Shown: positions 1 through 10,726 of the stretch, in pieces
How positions within the stretch are numbered: position 1 is the first letter of the stretch
Layout: each line of letters opens with the position of its first letter
From: Chara braunii
Lineage: Eukaryota; Streptophyta; Charophyceae; Charales; Characeae
Length of the DNA stretch: 34,381 nt
Assembly (NCBI GenBank): GCA_003427395.1
Contig: BFEA01000150.1
Span: forward strand, 1,760,663 to 1,795,043
Direction of reading: 5' to 3'
Made by a program: the position numbers and the translations under genes
Notes under the pieces: model-generated
Database searches by the model: none
What the model was told of the DNA's origin: nothing
What the model saw: the letters and a program-made list of their open reading frames with translations, nothing else

Positions 1-40
1 GGTTCGGGCATTCGGCCCGTCCCGAACGCCGGTTACCCTG
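1..40 (+). mobile_element. TIR-1 element, right-end fragment
   Basis: The window opens inside the right end of a TIR-1 copy. It reads GTCCCGAACGCCGGTTACCC then TG before (TA)n, the same as the ends at 26943 and 34292. The rest lies outside the window. Confidence 0.8.
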
Positions 41-64
41 TATATATCTATATATATATATATA

Positions 65-711
65 CAGGGTTACCTGACCGAACGTTCGGGGGCCCCCAGG
101 CTGGCCCCCGAATGTTCGGGCGTTCGGGGTCCCGTTCGGGGGCCGAACACCTCCAGGTTTGGCCCCCGCCAAAACATATTTCGGGGCCTAAAAATTAGTT
201 TTGTTTTCTGATTTTATTTTTGTGAGTTCTCTATGATATAACCTACACACCTATAAATTTTGAATTTATTCCAATAAGCAAAACAAACATTAAAATTCGT
301 CAAAGATAGGGGTGTCAAAACGTGCTCGCCCACTCACTATTTTGTTTTTTTTCACTTTTAACTTTTTGTTTTCACTTTATTTCGGGGCCTAAACAATTTT
401 ATTATTTTTTGAAAACTTTTTAATGAGTTATTGATTATGCAAACTACATATCTGTAAATTCTGAGGGCATTTGCCAATGCCAAAAAAAAATAAAAATCGG
501 CAAAGATGGCGGTGTCGAAAAGGTGCGGGCACACTCACTCAGTTTAATTCTCTTTTTATTTTTTTTTATTTTTATGAAATTTTATCATGGTGTTTATTTT
601 CTGTATCGTATTTTTAATTCAAATCTGGTAAAGAATTTGGATGTAGTGCCCAGGCAAATGTTGTTTAGTTTATTTGTATCCATAACATAGTTTGTTTTCC
701 GAATTGTTTGA

Positions 712-755
<44 letters not shown>

Positions 756-844
756 CTACCGCCTTCGGCTCGAACGGCCGAACGCCTCCCGAAGGGGTCC
801 TGTACGTTCGGGCGTTCGGACCGTCCCGAAGGTCGGTAACCCTG
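65..844 (+). mobile_element. TIR-1 non-autonomous DNA transposon (MITE-like), full copy
   Basis: A 780-bp element lies between two (TA)n tracts. It starts CAGGGTTACC and ends GGTAACCCTG, a perfect terminal inverted repeat of about 10 bp. Next to each end are GC-rich palindromic words built on CGAACGTTCGGG. Inside are two related units of about 160 bp (179-339 and 380-540), each starting TTTCGGGGCCTAAA and ending in a GGTGTC..CACTCACT block. They are followed by a conserved core (about 630-715) and a 40-nt poly-T run. It has no coding capacity. A TA target and CAG..CTG termini are common in the IS630/Tc1/mariner superfamily, so cross-mobilisation by such a transposase is a reasonable inference. 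No transposase is visible in the window. Confidence 0.8.
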
Positions 845-865
845 TATATATATATATATTTAAAA

Positions 866-1075
866 AGGGTTGTGGAGATGTCGGGGGTTATGACCCAGGG
901 AGGATATCCGCCAGGGTCAACCCTATTGACGGTATATCGAACCCACCCAATTAAAAAAATTGAGAAGCATACATGTTATGTAAAATAATAATATAAACAA
1001 CTTTTGTCCAGATTGCATGTTCACATTCGTAAGGAAACACAAGTGAAAAATCGAAAGCCAAAAAAAAAAAAAAAG
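866..1075 (-). mobile_element. Diverged TIR-type element end carrying the shared core
   Basis: It begins AGGGTTGTGG just after a TA run. A GGGTTATGACCC and GGGTCAACCCT palindromic block follows, and then an inverted, diverged copy of the core found in TIR-1 (ATGTTATGTAAAATAATAAT then AAACAACTTTTGTCC, about 970-1005). It ends near a poly-A run. The other terminus was not identified. Confidence 0.45.
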
Positions 1076-1512
1076 TTTAGTTGAACAACGTTCGTGAGGC
1101 GTTTCGTCGAATACCCAAACATGTTCGAGCGTTCATAAAAATATGCATATATACTTAGAAACTAAAATTTTGACTATCAATTTTTCAATACATCATTTCT
1201 TCTTTCATTTTCTCAGCTAATTCATTAAACTTGGTAGCAGACCCTAAATAAAAGGTTACTACAGAAATCCGTTGTTTTTAGTACTTGAAATAATGACTTC
1301 ACTTGTTGGCACTGTCTGATGTGATCTCCCTATATTGAGTCATAAAACGACTTGAGGAGTATCATTTTCGTTCATTTTCACTACTTCCAAGCCTATGGCT
1401 CATGTTTACACAAACAATGCTCTTGTTGTTCCTGACTCTTAATTGTGGACCATTTTTCTTTCATAGTATAGAAACAATAATTATCTAAGTCTAAAAGAAT
1501 AAATTCAGTTAA
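1076..1512. other. AT-rich spacer, nothing recognised
   Basis: No open frame or known repeat is apparent. A few CGTTCG words at 1088-1135 may be worn remains of a TIR-element end. Confidence 0.5.
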
Positions 1513-1991
1513 ACAGAAAAAATTTTCAGAATTCAATAATCATTCTGTAGTAAAATTACATTCTAAATTTTAAATTTTCATTCCATCTTAAAAAATGTCC
1601 TTCCAATTTCAAAATTTTTGTCTTACTTGAAAACTTTCGTTCTAAGAATGGGGTATCCCTTCTTATTTGAACTCCATGCTAGAGATGGAATGAAAATCTG
1701 GATGAGTTCATGAAATATTTTAATTGAACTGTCATTCTAAGTAAGGATTTTCAGTCATAAATAGGTTAATCCAATTTAAATTAGAAGATATTTTTTGCAA
1801 TAGAATGAAATTTTAATTGAAACATTTCATAAACTTGTTCAGACTTTCATTCAAAAATTGGACGGGAATTTATCAAATAAAACAGTAAATTTTAAAATTG
1901 GACGAACATTGGAATGATAATTTATAAATATGAAGGATTTTTTTTGTACGGAATATTTTTTTAACTTTATTTTTCGTGGGACTTTTTCTGT
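1513..1991 (+). mobile_element. TIR-2 MITE-like element, copy 1
   Basis: An AT-rich element of about 480 bp starts ACAGAAAAAATTTTC and ends in ACTTTTTCTGT, an imperfect terminal inverted repeat. The interior is full of ATTCCA/TGGAAT-type words and has no coding capacity. It aligns along its length with 20853-21421 in the same orientation and with 27275-27791 inverted. The second copy sits in a duplicated locus with an empty counterpart, which confirms the family as an insertion. Confidence 0.75.
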
Positions 1992-2514
1992 TGTTGTATC
2001 TTGTTTATTATAATTTCATCTCGTAGTATACACCTCAACATTTATTTCCCACCTATAAGGAAAGACTGTTTCTTAAGAGACTTGTGAGGACATAATGTTT
2101 TTCTCGATGAGTCACTAATGACCTTCCTTCTCAATACTGTTAATAGTACTTATTACTATTTCCAAATTGTTTTTTTATTCTGAACACTTTGTCGTCCCAA
2201 TGAGTCACTGATGATCTTTTATTTTTTTTCTCCTTTAACCATGTTGTTGTCGGAACCGCTTAATGTGTCTATTATATTTCTTAAAACACCACTGTCCCTA
2301 AACTAGAGTTTGTTTTTTTTTCCATACCTTGGCTACCGAGCCCGTGTTGCTTGTGTCCAAACGGGATACCTCTCTTTTCCATCAGATAGTGTGTGGTCTA
2401 AAGACATGGATTGTTGGTTTCATACTAGCACACGTACGGGATACAAGGAGCATTTAAATTTTCAAAAAAAATCATATATATCTGATAGAGGAAATGAAAG
2501 TCAAACAAAAACAG
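1992..2514. other. AT-rich spacer with a weak tandem motif
   Basis: No gene is recognised. The phrase ATGAGTCACTAATGA recurs as ATGAGTCACTGATGA about 111 bp later (2107-2121 and 2199-2215 region), so an old tandem duplication is possible. The short open frame over 2310-2594 has no recognisable domain. Confidence 0.4.
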
Positions 2515-2895
2515 AAAGTACGGTGTCGAGCGCATCGGCTCCTTCCTTTTTCACAAATAGCGAGAGTCCTTACGCAGAAGTAAAGGAAAATTAGAAACAA
2601 CTTGAAGACAATGCGTAAGTAATCCCGCAAACTGGCAAGATGAATATGGTTGCGTTATGGCCTCGCCGCTCTAGTCAGGTGAACCAGCCATACCTCTCGT
2701 GGTCCCCTACTATGGGATAGGTTTCCATGAGGTAGAACTTGCCTTCCCTAAAAGGTTGTTACCACCCTTAGGCACGAATCCTTATCGAGCTACTGCCCAC
2801 ATACGAAAATGTTTTTACGTGCAGTCACAGAGGTGGATCAACGCGAGGTGTTTGCTCGCTCGCTGCAGTGTAGGCACGCATGGTTAAGACGTCGT
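2515..2895 (+). repeat. R3 dispersed repeat, copy 1
   Basis: It aligns with 9300-9745 and 12990-13500. Shared landmarks in order are TGTCGAGCGCATCGG, ACAACTTG, GGTCCCCTAC, CCACCCTTAGG, a TCGAGCTACTG block and TTTGCTCGCTCGCTG near the end. It is more GC-rich than its surroundings and non-coding. A solo LTR is possible, but no TG..CA ends or target duplication could be fixed. Confidence 0.65.
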
Positions 2896-3297
2896 TGCTT
2901 AGATGAAATAAAAGTCATAGGAGGTGGAGGATGAAAGTTATTTGGGCAGGCATATAAGGATAGGGCGTTCGTGATAAATTGATCATCCTTGGGATGAAAA
3001 CTAGGTTCATACCCTAAGCTGTAAAAAAAAACGATTCACTTTTTTAGATATCCTCTTAATCCAATCAACATCATGCTTAAATTTTCAAAACAAGCAAACA
3101 GATGATATGATAAATAAACGGTTGTTATTTCATGATATTCAAATCATGCAGACATATTATTTTCCATACAATCATTTTTATATCTACACAATAGACTAAC
3201 TCACAACCAACAAAACATTACAAACTCTTTCTTAGGTTACACATTTTTTATTCATACATTAACACATCTTTCCTCTTGCCTTTGTAAAAAATATTAA
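2896..3297. other. AT-rich spacer, nothing recognised
   Basis: No gene or repeat could be identified by eye. Confidence 0.5.
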
Positions 3298-3700
3298 GTG
3301 AAATGGGGTTAAGAAAAGTGTGGGCCCACACAAGTGTGAAGGGAATTTGAGTCAAATTGACCTTAAGTGAAGCATAGACTAGCTCTTTTAAGAAAATCAG
3401 ATTATATCAATGAAGTAGAACAACAAACGTTGTCTACGCCAAGTATGTCTGACCAGTGATTCATCCCACTGCAACCTTGTGATTCAAAAGTACTCCACCC
3501 CTCCCTCAATAGACCCGAGCAGGCAAAGGTCGAGCCCACCGAAAGGACTTCAGTGAGATAACCCTCAAAAGAGGGCAGTCTCAAGGTTACTAGTCTCACG
3601 TGGTCTCAATGTCCCAAGTTGTTCCGAAACAGTCCCAATATGGTCCCAACGACACCATAAGCTTTCAGGGATTGTCACGATTTTACCACTTGTCTCAACC
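3298..3700 (+). repeat. R4 dispersed repeat, copy 1
   Basis: It shares with 14575-14960 a block containing AAGTGTGGG, CACACA, GTGTGAAGGGAA and GAGTCAA. Both continue into a stretch rich in the word GGTCCCAA or GTCCCAA. Divergence is high. It is non-coding and of unknown class. Confidence 0.55.
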
Positions 3701-4856
3701 CCCCCCCCCCCAAGAAATAACTCGAGTGTTGTCGTGTGCCATTGATCTCTACCACTCTTGGAGATTTCAAGTATTCCCCAACACTTGCACCTCCTCTAAT
3801 TCACAAGGGTATGACCAACCCATTGACACCTCACATACGATGTTTCCCCCCAAAACAATTGTGTGTCATCGTGCGTCATTGCAAACCACAAACCAAAACC
3901 TCCTTCCAAAATAGTAAAATCAGGGTTCAAATATAGACTTAGCCCAATGGACGTCCGACGACACTTGCACCAGACCACAAACAAAAATGGTGCACCACTG
4001 TGATACAAAAAAAAATTGACAACACTCCCCCCAAAAAATCTCAACGCTCCCATGTCGGTAGCCCGACAACATATCTCCTCAAAAGATTTTTCACCTTCAC
4101 AATACCAACAACCTTATAGCATTTTCGGGCCGTGAAAAAGGAATGGGCAACATTCACCCTCCAACTTTCAACGTTGCGACAACAATCCTGCAACACCTTC
4201 CCTTAATGTCGTGACGGTTGCCGGTCAATGGCCGTCAAGCTATAGCTATGGCTGTCTAGCCTCAGATCTACCTTCCTTGCAGACCTCCACTCTAAGACTC
4301 TCTCCTGTATCTAGCTTACATACCACCAAAGTCTCCTCCAACAGTTCCTCCCTCAATGTGATGCAACTCAATCAACACTTATAATGAGTGTGAGCAGCAT
4401 CACAATTTCAACAAATGTAAGGCAGTTCTAGAGCGAGTTCCTTTTATACTTGTTGGAGGGTTGTGGGCAGCAACTTGGTCCACAGGCCAAAATTCAGGCT
4501 GACCCATTATCTAAGTCCATGCTCAAGGGCCAAAAATATTGATTCTTCCCTAGGAGAACCAAGGGCCCACAAAAACTAAAGCACTTGGTCTTTTTCCCAG
4601 ACCACGTGCATCAAGGACAAGTTTTACCAGGCCTTTCATTGTAATAGTGCGCCAAAAACAATAGTTCACCTCAACTATGTACCTTTCCCAACTCGCGGCC
4701 ATATTCTTTGACAGGCCTTCCCGCTATTGCCTTTTTCTACTCCACATTCCGAAACAGGCTACGTTCATCCGAAAGAAAATGAAGCCAGGGTCAAAAGAAA
4801 AAAAACAAAAGAAAAAAAAAAAAAAACAGAAAAGGGAGGGAAAAAAGGAAACCTAC
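3701..4856. other. Spacer without a recognisable gene
   Basis: Mixed-composition DNA with C-runs (around 3700-3711) and A-runs. The open frames present show no domain, no consistent coding bias and no methionine context that would support a gene. Confidence 0.45.
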
Positions 4857-5015
4857 CTCGTTTTAGTAGGGGTCGTACGCCTCCCACGAATTATCGAAAC
4901 GCAGACCCAAGTTCGAATCCAAATACAAGCAAGCTCGTGGTACACCCACATTCATTTTTCTTCTCTACTACGCCTGAACGGCGTGATTCACTGCACAAAC
5001 GAGGGGAGGAAGACA

Positions 5016-5071
<56 letters not shown>

Positions 5072-5080
5072 TAATAATAA
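4857..5080 (+). mobile_element. SINE-like repeat with (TAA)n tail, copy 1
   Basis: About 165 bp starting CCTCGTTTTAGTAGGGGTCG is repeated almost exactly at 5382. It contains AGTTCGAATCC (4911 region), a good match to the RNA polymerase III B box of tRNA genes and tRNA-derived SINEs. It ends in a long (TAA)n run, a typical SINE-type tail. The A box is not clear, so tRNA origin is an inference. It lies directly upstream of the ndhA relic. Confidence 0.55.
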
Positions 5081-5091
5081 TTATAATCAGC

Positions 5092-5376
5092 TGGAATATA
5101 TGGCGTCAGCTAGTTAGTTTTATTACTTTTTGAATAGCATCCTTAGCAGAATGTGAAAGATTACCATTTGATTTGCCAGAAGCTGAAGAAGAATTAGTAG
5201 CAGGTTATCAGATTGAATAATTTGGTATAAAAGTTGGAATCTTTTATATTGCTTCATACTTAAACTTATTAGTCTCATCTTTATTTGTTGTAGTGCTCTA
5301 TTTAGGAGGTTGGAATTTCCCTATTCCTACTTCTCTAATATCCTTTATTTCTATGTATAAAATTAGTTTACCATAA
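5092..5376 (+). pseudogene. ndhA: Plastid-derived NAD(P)H dehydrogenase subunit 1 (ndhA) fragment, nuclear insertion
   Basis: A single frame of 95 codons reads as the exon-2 part of plastid NdhA, a proton-pumping membrane subunit of the thylakoid NDH complex. Recognisable blocks in order are WNIWRQ, IASLAECERLPFDLPEAEEE followed by LVAGYQ, then [13 protein letters not shown] and VLYLGGWN. The word LAECERLPFDLPEAEEEL distinguishes NdhA from mitochondrial Nad1. There are two in-frame stops: TGA at 5119-5121, three codons before the LAEC block, and TAA at 5209-5211, where NdhA normally has Tyr in an EY(S)G context. The frame holds with no indel to a TAA at 5374-5376. The fragment is only about a quarter of the gene and lies between two SINE-like copies, so it is a dead nuclear copy of plastid DNA (NUPT). 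Confidence 0.9.
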
Positions 5377-5381
5377 AATTA

Positions 5382-5545
5382 CCTCGTTTTAGTAGGGGTC
5401 GTACGCCTCTTACGAATTGTCGAAACGCAGACCCAAGTTCGAATCGAAATACAAGCAAGCTTGTGGTATACCCACATTCGTTTTTCTTCTCTACTACGCC
5501 TGAACGGCGTGATTCACTGCACAAACGAGGGGAGGAAGACTGTAA

Positions 5546-5640
<95 letters not shown>

Positions 5641-5641
5641 C
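5382..5641 (+). mobile_element. SINE-like repeat with (TAA)n tail, copy 2
   Basis: It repeats copy 1 (4857) with only scattered substitutions, including the B-box-like AGTTCGAATCG (last base changed) and the CACTGCACAAACGAGGGG block. It ends in about 90 bp of (TAA)n that carries the same AAATTAATAATAA interruption as the first tail. It starts six bases after the ndhA stop. Confidence 0.55.
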
Positions 5642-6006
5642 AAAGCCAACTTACCTCAGATGGATGAACCTTACTGCAATCACGTTTGAAAACATGGCAG
5701 CTGCTTGTTTTTTCCTACTGGCCCTGCCTAAGAGGTAGGGCACCCTTTAAAACGGATGCTCACTATATATTGACTGCCTATAGACTGTTGAAACACAGGC
5801 CAAAATTCAAATTGTGCTAAAAACAGGATGGCGGGGCAGCCCCACCACTTCAAAATGTGCAACATGAGAATGAATCTTCTGCTAGAACTAGGAAATATGC
5901 CTTACCTCGTGGCTCAATGAGGCTACCAACCATTTCAAATCAGGGAGGGACACTACAATATACCAACGATTTCAAATCAGGAAGGAAAAAAAAAAAAAAA
6001 AAAAAA
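5642..6006. other. Spacer, nothing recognised
   Basis: No gene or clear repeat was found. A phrase containing ATTTCAAATCAGG occurs twice (about 5933 and 5969), a short local duplication. Confidence 0.4.
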
Positions 6007-6085
6007 AACCCTAGGCTACCAGCCGGGCCACCTAGGTCACCCTGTTTTTCAACATGGCCCGACCGTGCAAGGACCAAGGAAAGTC

Positions 6086-6127
<42 letters not shown>

Positions 6128-6250
6128 AAAAAAAAATATTATATAAAAAAAAAAACCAAACAATTTTTACCTCACGGTTATATCAAAATTCTTTATATAA
6201 CTTAAAAAACAACAGAAAACTATTTTTTATTTTTTTTTATTTTTGATTTT
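6007..6250 (-). mobile_element. TIR-3 family element, partial
   Basis: Opens CCCTAGGCTACCAGCCGGGC and continues with CACCTAGGTCACCCTG, TTTTTC and a GACCGTGCAAGGACCA block, then poly-A. This is the inverted form of the right end of the element at 19388-19655. The far terminus is not resolved among A- and T-rich runs. Confidence 0.55.
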
Positions 6251-9036
6251 GTTTTGGCCCAGTTGGGCAACTGGTCACGGGTCACTCCAGTAGCCTAGCA
6301 AAAAACCGAAAAAAACAAGACGTGATGATCGTGAAAATGGGTGCTTGAGAGATCTTGTGAAAGTTACAACTTTCAAATCCACGATTACACGTCATGTGGA
6401 CTTGTGCCATTAGTTATATATATATTTTTTCTTCTTGGAAAATGTCAATGATTACCTCCCCTTCAGGCTCCGCCACGAGTTGGTGAAATACAAATCTAAC
6501 TTCGGTTCCCAATGGGATTAAAATGCTTTTAATAAAAAACAAAATTGATTTTTTTTCGTTTCTCTTTCGATTTATGTACGTCATCCTCGCGTAGGGGCCA
6601 TGCCAATCCAATGCAGCGGATTTCAGTCGTGCGATCCTTACCATCGCGTGACTAAAATAAACCGTGTGCGACTGCCTTAACCCAATGGCTGATCCTAAAA
6701 AGGAGGTGATCATCCCACTTGTGGCTTGGCAGACCCTACCTGCCTCGCCTTTTCACATAGCAAGCCACTCGTCTATGGCTCGGACGGGCGAGCCGTCTGG
6801 TGGCCCAGAAATCAGGTTTTTCAACCCTTGACATGGAATCAAGCCCCACAGGCAAAGTATTTGGGACCTATTAAAAATTTTTAAAATAAATTATGCGGCT
6901 TATATCTTCCGCACACTTCCGTACGTCAGCCAACATACGAACTTAAGTCAAGTAAAGTTTTGTTAGGCGCTTCTACTGTAGGTTGAATTTGAATAAACTT
7001 TCGACAAATGCATCAATCTCATCAAATGATTTATCTTAAAATTTTATCCATACGGGTTGGACAGAGTCCGATACAAAAAAACTCGAGTAGATACCCTTGT
7101 ACGACTTTCTACTCCGACAGTGTTCCCGGACCCCATTGAACAATTTTCAGGTCGTTCACATAAATCAACAATAGGGACTTCTCACCTTAAGAGTTTCAAG
7201 CATCGAAATGTCAGCATTCATTTAATCATTTTTCAGATCCTTATGAAATACGCAGGTGATAGCAACAATTATAACATATAATAATTCAACATTCATCCGG
7301 AACAAAACCAAAAGTGTTTACTAGATTGATTTTTCAAAAACCTAAATTCAATACAACAACCACAATGGACTTAGTCTCCAAAACCTAAGAATCAAATTAT
7401 CTCTCTCAATAGTTGGAATGGTACGAAACTTCGCCCCTCGTGAGAGTAAGGTCAAAACTTGGATCCAGATTCAGCTTATGGAAACCTAAAGTTCCAATAA
7501 TCTTTTTCAAAATGGTTTTAACATCATCGCATTGACAACCAACAATTTGTCTCTCTAAATGGTACCGGATACGTCCCACTAGTACCAAAACGTCATGATT
7601 CATTCAGTTGACACACAAATATGTACCATTCAGGCAAAGGTCCGTTATTGTCGGGAATTCAATCTGATTCTCTCATGTCTATAGAGATGCATTCTTATAC
7701 CTCAACACGTCAAAGTGCCGCCAGGAGTTTAACCTCTGTCTCTCATATAACACAAGGGTACTCACACTAAGAATGGATGTCAGGGAAAAATATATATATA
7801 TATATTTCAAGTCCTCCGTTGTCCCTCTCAACAAATTTTTATTAATCTTTAACAAAACTCAAATGAACCACGAATAATTTTTAGCCATTTCCCATATAAT
7901 CCAACCTCCTTGAATTTGTTCAAACATAATCTGAATCAATCATCCAAAGATAAATCATTCATTCAAAGTCCCCATCTAAGTTTTTGAACTCATTCTAACT
8001 CTCGAGAGAAAGAACAATAAGTTATATTGTCCGATGCTCCTAACATTTTGTGATTTACGTGAAGGAGTGGTGTAATAACATCCAACATCAAACCCCGTTT
8101 TAGATTCGAGTTTCACCACATTCCCTCCGATTCCAGTGTTATGACCCCATCAATCTTCTGCATATAGAGTAGAACGACTCTACCTCACATAAACGAGGTT
8201 GCTTAGACCCCGATCATGAGGGTAATGTGACCCCGCTTGACAGAAGGTTAGGTAGTCACTCTTCCCCTCATGACAAACAACAGTCGCCTCCTCTATAGGC
8301 AACGCTTTAACAAGGCTCCAACACCTTCCTCCCTTTTAATGAAAGTGTAGTTTTCTTCCCTTAATCTGAATAGGATTCGGAAGACATCATCTCGCTGCGG
8401 ACCAAGAACATAAATCTGACGCTAAACTCACTACCACTTACAAAACTCATAATTTTATCAAAAACAATCTCACGATATAATAGAAAACTCACAACAAACT
8501 TCAATTATAAATATTAAATAACAACGATATAATTTACAATAAATGTTTTTACATGGGATTCATAAATGATACAAACCAATAATTTTCAACGATAGATGAA
8601 ATGTATTCATATCGTTGAAATGCATCAAATAAATATAAAATGTATAATCTTAATAAAAATGGGGATCCAGGTAGACTAATCAATCAAAATGTACACCATC
8701 CAAATGTACGCTCACATAATACAACGTCTAACCGAGGTAGCATGTAAGTAACATAAAAGGAAAGTCAATCTTTGGTTGACAATATTTCAAAATAAATTCA
8801 CCTGATAATGATCATCCCAATAAATTCAAATGACTCAAAGAATTTCTCAAATTCAAAGTAGAATGTCCGACCAGAGTAGTCAGAAAGACAGTGTTTTCAT
8901 GACAAAGTAAACTTTTGGTTGATAGTATCCCTAAAATGTGTAAAACCATCAATCATGATAATCACAATGTTGAAAATAAGATATTATGACCTAAATGTTA
9001 AAATATAAAATGAAACTAAGATAATCAAAATAACTA
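6251..9036. other. 2.8 kb spacer without a recognisable gene
   Basis: It is mostly AT-rich. The segment 6555-6620 (TTCGATTTATG, then GCGTAGGGGCCAT) resembles 16920-16965 (TTCCGATTTGTG, then GCGCAGGGGCCAT), so an unclassified dispersed repeat probably lies here. From about 8750 the phrase TTTGGTTGA recurs and foreshadows the tandem repeat at 9037. Open frames of up to 99 codons have no recognisable domain. Confidence 0.4.
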
Positions 9037-9224
9037 TAATAAAAACAACATTTAGTTGATAGCAGTACAAAATCAATCAATGAGGATAACAAAATTGACT
9101 CGAAAAAGTCGGAAGGTGATTATTTAATCTTAATAAAAACAACATTTGGTTGATAACAGTACAAAATCAATCAATGAGGATAACCAAATTGACTCGAAAA
9201 AGTCGGAATGTGATTAATTAATCC
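9037..9224 (+). repeat. Tandem repeat, two 94-bp units
   Basis: Units 9037-9130 and 9131-9224 are nearly identical. Both contain TAATAAAAACAACATTT, a GTTGATA box, CAATCAATGAGGATAAC and GACTCGAAAAAGTCGG. The last segment is a GACTC..GAGTC-type hairpin. Weaker echoes of the GTTGATA box lie at about 8776 and 8918. Confidence 0.85.
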
Positions 9225-9299
9225 ATCAAAGAAATAAAATGTTAGAGTTTCAATCTACCATGGACAACGGTAGGTACTCATTATCCCCGACAATGACAC

Positions 9300-9745
9300 C
9301 ACCTGTCAACCACATCGACTCCGCCTTTTCCACAAAAGGCAAGAACTCTCCTGACCACGTACCCTGAAGTGAAGGAAAACTGAAAACAACTTGAAGGCAA
9401 CGTGCGAGTAATCTCGTGAACCGCTTAGACGAACGCAATTGCATTGTCACCTTGCTTCTCTGACTGGGTGTGTCAGCCGGACCTCTCGCGGGCCCCTACA
9501 ACATGATAGGTTTCCACGAGGCACAACTTGTCTTCCCTAAGGGGTTGTCACTTCCCTGAGGGGTGTATCCCTATCGTGCCACTGACCAACATACAAAAGT
9601 TTTGACGTATAGTCACATAGGTAGATCAGCTCAGGGCGTTTGTTCGCTCGTTGTAGTATACACACGCGTGGTTAAAAAGTCATCTGAACCCAAATGTCGA
9701 TTATGACGGTCTCAACCAACAATGTGAATTCCTGACACGAATACC
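9300..9745 (+). repeat. R3 dispersed repeat, copy 2
   Basis: It has the same landmark order as copies 1 and 3: ACAACTTGAAGGC, GGGCCCCTACAAC, GGTTTCCACGAGGC, a TATCGTGCCACTG block and TTTGTTCGCTCGTTG. It is more diverged than copy 3 at its 5' side. Non-coding. Confidence 0.65.
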
Positions 9746-10550
9746 ATCAAGAGGGAAAAAGAAAGGAAAAAAATGAAAAAATACAAATGGGCGCAAAAAG
9801 CATTGCAATCTGGAAAGGTTAAAATTAAAACAATTATACATACAAATTTGGAGCACCCGTTAGTCATAGACTGTGTGACGAGTCCTCGCTACAACCACTT
9901 CCATTTAATTTCCTACTACAATTATCTCTGGTGCTAGGCCGAGGCTGTCAACATCAGTGAAAATACGTAATCTCGACATTTTAATTATGTTGGGGATACT
10001 TGTGGTTTAAGAAAAAGTACAATAATTTAACTAGTTCTCAAGGTTTGTGAAAACTCTCAATGAATGATTATGAAATGTACCCTTGCTTCCTCGTTCTTTT
10101 TAGTCCTTCGTTTGTAGGTATGTTACTGAACGGACAAGTATAGGGTCTTTTCATACGAAAAATACACATATATCTGTATAGGGTGCGTACAACACCGCAT
10201 TCAAGTCGTATAAGCATTAAGAAAAACAACAACTCGGTCAAGCGGGAGTCGAAAATATTTAACCGAGCGGCAAATCCTACCCTCCTAAGCGCAGCTACTC
10301 CACGGCGCTACCGAGCCATTCCGGTCCCATGAGGAAAAAAGTGGACGGCCAACAGGGGCGAAAAAGCAGACTGGGCAGTGGGGCGTCCATTTCAAATTCG
10401 AAATGTGCAAAATATTGAAATTGTGTCCCCCCTCTCCTTGCCCCCTGTGCTTTTTCGTTGTCGAGTTGTAGCCATCACTGTTTGTCGTTGCCATGGCAGC
10501 TGCATTCGCCATCATGATGGTCGTTCCCCGTTTGCAGTCATTGTCGTCAT

Positions 10551-10553
<3 letters not shown>
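9746..10553. other. Spacer, nothing recognised
   Basis: No gene or known repeat. It becomes GC-richer after about 10260. Confidence 0.4.

Positions 10554-10605
<52 letters not shown>
10554..10605 (+). repeat. (AG)n microsatellite
   Basis: An uninterrupted run of about 26 AG dinucleotides. Open frames spanning it on both strands are microsatellite translations. Confidence 0.95.
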
Positions 10606-10726
10606 CATTTTCATTCCCCGTCCGCAGCAATTGCCATCCTCCTACTTTTCATCATACCCCATCGGTTGGCGCTGCAACATTAACACCCACCTTTTTCTTC
10701 TTCGTCAATTTATTTTTTCTTTTTCG

